Positions 6,664 through 9,068 of a DNA stretch of 9,068 nt are shown piece after piece. The stretch comes from Ruminococcus sp. UBA1828 (GTDB lineage: Bacteria > Bacillota > Clostridia > Oscillospirales > Ruminococcaceae). The stretch spans positions 1 to 9,068 of the forward strand of contig DDJI01000106.1 of the NCBI GenBank assembly GCA_002338885.1. Direction: 5' to 3'. The position numbers and the translations under genes were made by a program. Under the pieces are notes generated by a model, which saw only the letters and a list, made by a program, of their open reading frames with translations, ran no database searches and was not told the DNA's origin. Numbering within the stretch: the stretch's first letter is position 1; each line of letters begins with the position of its first letter.

Positions 6664-6688
6664 AGCCATGCGCAAAACTGCCATGGCT
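6664..6688 (-). other. Leader hairpin just upstream of the hydrolase-acyltransferase ribosome binding site
   Basis: On the minus strand AGCCATG (6682-6688) pairs perfectly with CATGGCT (6664-6670). Two more GC pairs form inside, past one bulged base, leaving the loop AGTTTT. The hairpin ends 5 bases before the AGGAG site, in the roughly 63-base leader. It could tune translation or mRNA stability. Function is inferred only from position. Confidence 0.4.
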
Positions 6689-6716
6689 CAACATTCGCAT
6701 TTCGCATTTAATATCA

Positions 6717-6745
6717 AGTGTAGCACGATCCGATGCATTTATCAA
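6717..6745 (-). promoter_or_regulatory. Promoter of the hydrolase-acyltransferase/DUF6320 operon
   Basis: On the minus strand: -35 TTGATA (6740-6745), a 17-base spacer, and -10 TACACT (6717-6722) preceded directly by TGC, an extended -10. The start of transcription is expected near 6710. The promoter lies between the ppdK terminator and the TTG start, so this operon is transcribed independently of ppdK. Confidence 0.6.
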
Positions 6746-6776
6746 CGCTTTTTTGTCAAAACTCAATATTAAAAAA

Positions 6777-6804
6777 GTGCGCCGTCCCAAAAGGGGCGGC
6801 GCAC
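6777..6804 (-). terminator. Rho-independent terminator of ppdK
   Basis: A 12-bp stem (arms 6777-6788 and 6793-6804, one G-U pair) around a 4-base loop. On the minus strand it is followed by TTTTTT (6771-6776). It lies 35 bases past the ppdK stop codon. Confidence 0.9.
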
Positions 6805-6839
6805 CATACTTACATATATTGCCGTATGTTCAGCAAGAA

Positions 6840-9068
6840 TTACTTGTTCTTGATAGCAGCCTGTGCAGCAGCGAGTCTTGCAATCGGGACTCTGAACGGC
6901 GAGCAGGATACATAATCAAGACCGATCTTGTGGCAGAACTCGATAGAGGACGGATCGCCGCCGTGCTCACCGCAGATACCGCAGTGGAGGTCGGATCTCG
7001 ACTTCTTTCCGAGGGTTACAGCCATATCCATGAGCTTGCCTACGCCGTCTGTATCCAAACGTGCAAACGGGTCAAACTCGTAGATCTTGTTTGCATAGTA
7101 TGCAGGGAGGAACTTGCCTGCGTCGTCACGGCTGAAGCCGAAGGTCATCTGAGTGAGGTCGTTTGTACCGAAGCAGAAGAACTCAGCTTCCTTAGCGATC
7201 TCATCAGCGGTAAGAGCAGCTCTGGGTATCTCGATCATGGTGCCGACCTCGTACTTGAGCTCTGCGCCCTCCTGCTTGATGAGCTCATCAGCGGTCTTGA
7301 CAACGGTGTCCTTGACGAACTTAAGCTCCTTGACCTCGCCTACGAGAGGAATCATGATCTCAGGAACGATGTTCCACTCGGGATGACGATTCTTAACAGC
7401 GATAGCAGCCTTTATGATAGCTCTGGTCTGCATAACAGCGATCTCGGGGTAGGTTACGGTAAGACGGCATCCGCGGTGACCCATCATGGGGTTGAACTCG
7501 TGGAGGCTGTTGATAACCTGCTTGATGTATGCTACCGACTTGCCCTGAGCGTCAGCCAAAGCCTTGATGTCCGCCTCGTCGGTGGGAACGAACTCATGAA
7601 GCGGAGGATCGAGGAATCTGATGGTTACGGGGTATCCGCCCAAAGCCTCGAAGAGTCCCTCGAAGTCGGACTGCTGCATGGGCTCGATCTTGTCAAGAGC
7701 AGCTACTCTTTCCTCGACGGTCTCAGCGCAGATCATCTCTCTGAAAGCTCCGATTCTGTCGGGAGCGAAGAACATGTGCTCTGTACGGCAAAGTCCTATT
7801 CCCTGTGCGCCGAAAGTGGCAGCCTGCTTAGCATCGTTAGGAGTATCGGCATTTGTTCTTACGCCGAGCTTCTTATACTTGTCGGCAAGCTCCATAATTC
7901 TTCCGAAGTATCCGCTGTTGGGATCTGCGGGAACGGTGGGGATGATCTCGCCGTAGATGTTACCGGTAGAACCGTCTAAGGATATAGCGTCTCCCTCGTG
8001 GTATACCTTGCCGCCGAGAGTGAAGCACTTATTCTCTTCATCCATCTTGATGTCGCCGCAGCCGGATACGCAGCAGGTACCCATTCCACGTGCAACAACG
8101 GCAGCGTGAGAGGTCTGTCCGCCTCTTACGGTGAGGATACCCTGAGAGTACTTCATTCCCTCGATGTCCTCGGGAGAAGTCTCAAGTCTTACAAGGACAA
8201 CCTTTTCCTTGTTCTTGCCCTTTGTTACAGCGTCCTCTGCGGTGAACACGATAGTTCCGGCGGCAGCTCCGGGTGATGCGGCAATTCCCTTGCCTATCGG
8301 AACAGCCTTCTTGAGTGCGGCTGCGTCGAATGTCGGGTGCAAAAGCATGTCAAGGCTCTTAGCATCTATCTGCATAAGCGCCTCTTCTTCCGTGATCATG
8401 CCCTCGTCTATGAGGTCGCATGCGATCTTTATGGCAGCAGCGGCAGTTCTCTTGCCGTTTCTGGTCTGGAGCATGTAGAGCTTCTTGTCCTCAATGGTGA
8501 ACTCCATGTCCTGCATGTCTCTGTAGTGCTTCTCAAGAGTGTCGCAGATTCCGAGGAACTGATCGTATACCTCGGGCAAAACTTCCTTCATCTTAGAGAT
8601 GGGCATAGGAGTTCTGACACCTGCAACAACGTCCTCGCCCTGAGCGTTCATAAGGAACTCGCCCATGAGTCCCTTCTCACCGGTAGCGGGGTTACGAGTG
8701 AACGCAACACCTGTTCCTGAGGTCTCGCCCATGTTTCCGAACGCCATCATCTGAACGTTTACTGCGGTACCCCAAGAATAAGGAATATCGTGGTCCATAC
8801 GATAGATGTTCGCTCTGGGGTTGTCCCATGAACGGAATACTGCCTTTATAGCCTCAAAGAGCTGCTCCTTGGGGTCTGTGGGGAAGTCCTTGCCGAGCTG
8901 AGCCTTGTATTCAGCCTTGAACTGATCTGCAAGCTCATGAAGATCGTCTGCGGTGAGGTCTACGTCGTACTCAACGCCCTTTTCTTCCTTCATCTTATCG
9001 ATGAGCTTCTCAAAATACTTCTTTCCGACTTCCATAACTACGTCAGAGAACATCTGGATGAATCTTCT
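6840..9068 (-). CDS. ppdK: Pyruvate, phosphate dikinase, N-terminus cut by the window edge
   Basis: Cytosolic enzyme that interconverts pyruvate + ATP + Pi and PEP + AMP + PPi. In anaerobes it serves gluconeogenesis or PPi-linked glycolysis. The 742 residues present begin at RRFIQMFSDVV, so about 130-140 N-terminal residues lie outside the window (usual length about 870-890). The rest of the ATP-grasp domain comes first. The central phosphohistidine domain follows, with GGQTSHAAVVARGMG; its His is encoded at 8106-8108. The C-terminal PEP/pyruvate barrel carries GLCRTEHMFF, MIEIPRAAL, FGTNDLTQMTFGFSRDD and the catalytic-cysteine motif HCGICGEHGGDP. All key residues visible here are intact. The Gln before TSH replaces the Met that I recall in well-studied PPDKs; this is probably lineage variation. 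It ends with TAA and a strong terminator, so it is not co-transcribed with the downstream genes. With pckG it covers both PEP-forming branches. Confidence 0.96.
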   Translation of the reverse strand, partial: RRFIQMFSDVVMEVGKKYFEKLIDKMKEEKGVEYDVDLTADDLHELADQFKAEYKAQLGKDFPTDPKEQLFEAIKAVFRSWDNPRANIYRMDHDIPYSWGTAVNVQMMAFGNMGETSGTGVAFTRNPATGEKGLMGEFLMNAQGEDVVAGVRTPMPISKMKEVLPEVYDQFLGICDTLEKHYRDMQDMEFTIEDKKLYMLQTRNGKRTAAAAIKIACDLIDEGMITEEEALMQIDAKSLDMLLHPTFDAAALKKAVPIGKGIAASPGAAAGTIVFTAEDAVTKGKNKEKVVLVRLETSPEDIEGMKYSQGILTVRGGQTSHAAVVARGMGTCCVSGCGDIKMDEENKCFTLGGKVYHEGDAISLDGSTGNIYGEIIPTVPADPNSGYFGRIMELADKYKKLGVRTNADTPNDAKQAATFGAQGIGLCRTEHMFFAPDRIGAFREMICAETVEERVAALDKIEPMQQSDFEGLFEALGGYPVTIRFLDPPLHEFVPTDEADIKALADAQGKSVAYIKQVINSLHEFNPMMGHRGCRLTVTYPEIAVMQTRAIIKAAIAVKNRHPEWNIVPEIMIPLVGEVKELKFVKDTVVKTADELIKQEGAELKYEVGTMIEIPRAALTADEIAKEAEFFCFGTNDLTQMTFGFSRDDAGKFLPAYYANKIYEFDPFARLDTDGVGKLMDMAVTLGKKSRSDLHCGICGEHGGDPSSIEFCHKIGLDYVSCSPFRVPIARLAAAQAAIKNK

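Noticed and set aside
6647..6790. ATG at 6790 as start of the hydrolase-acyltransferase gene
   Set aside because: It lies inside the ppdK terminator and upstream of the predicted promoter, and has no ribosome binding site. The TTG at 6646 has AGGAG at good spacing.
6411..7979. Plus-strand open frame of 522 codons opposite ppdK and the hydrolase
   Set aside because: Low-complexity Leu/Ser/Val-rich translation without a ribosome binding site, crossing the ppdK terminator. It is a shadow of strongly biased codon use in ppdK.

Overview
The window reads as chromosomal DNA from an anaerobic, probably gut-associated Firmicute of the class Clostridia. The basis is the gene content: GTP-type PEP carboxykinase, pyruvate phosphate dikinase, a zinc-ribbon membrane protein of the DUF6320 type, and a GNAT-like NAT_N/GNAT_C protein. 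AGGAGG-type ribosome binding sites and hairpin-plus-T-tract terminators also fit. No species can be named. No rRNA, tRNA, CRISPR array, IS element or phage gene was seen.

Layout, left to right. (1) Positions 1-317, minus strand: the first 105 codons of pckG, running off the left edge, with a near-consensus sigma-A promoter at 411-439. (2) Positions 318-621: a divergent, AT-rich intergenic region that also holds a plausible promoter for the rightward genes. (3) Positions 622-3403, plus strand: a GH31 glycoside hydrolase, then a GNAT-like acyltransferase gene whose reading frame is broken by one in-frame TGA at 2735-2737. A strong terminator lies at 3429-3467. (4) Positions 3493-3717, plus strand: a 74-residue cysteine-rich protein, then a bidirectional terminator at 3724-3747. 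(5) Positions 3755-6646, minus strand: a two-gene operon. Its first gene encodes one polypeptide joining an HSL-like alpha/beta hydrolase to a condensation/alcohol-acetyltransferase-like domain. Its second gene encodes a zinc-ribbon protein with six predicted membrane segments. A promoter with a 17-base spacer and a TG-extended -10 precedes it. (6) Positions 6840-9068, minus strand: ppdK, missing its N-terminus at the right edge and ending at a clear terminator.

The two edge genes act on the same node: PEPCK interconverts oxaloacetate and PEP, and PPDK interconverts pyruvate and PEP. The GH31 enzyme probably releases sugars from alpha-linked oligosaccharides inside the cell. The hydrolase-acyltransferase plus membrane-protein pair looks like an acyl-transfer or ester-forming module of unknown substrate, and it is the best candidate here for an undescribed system. 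The other main point of interest is the in-frame TGA in the GNAT-like gene: recent decay, readthrough, or sequence error.
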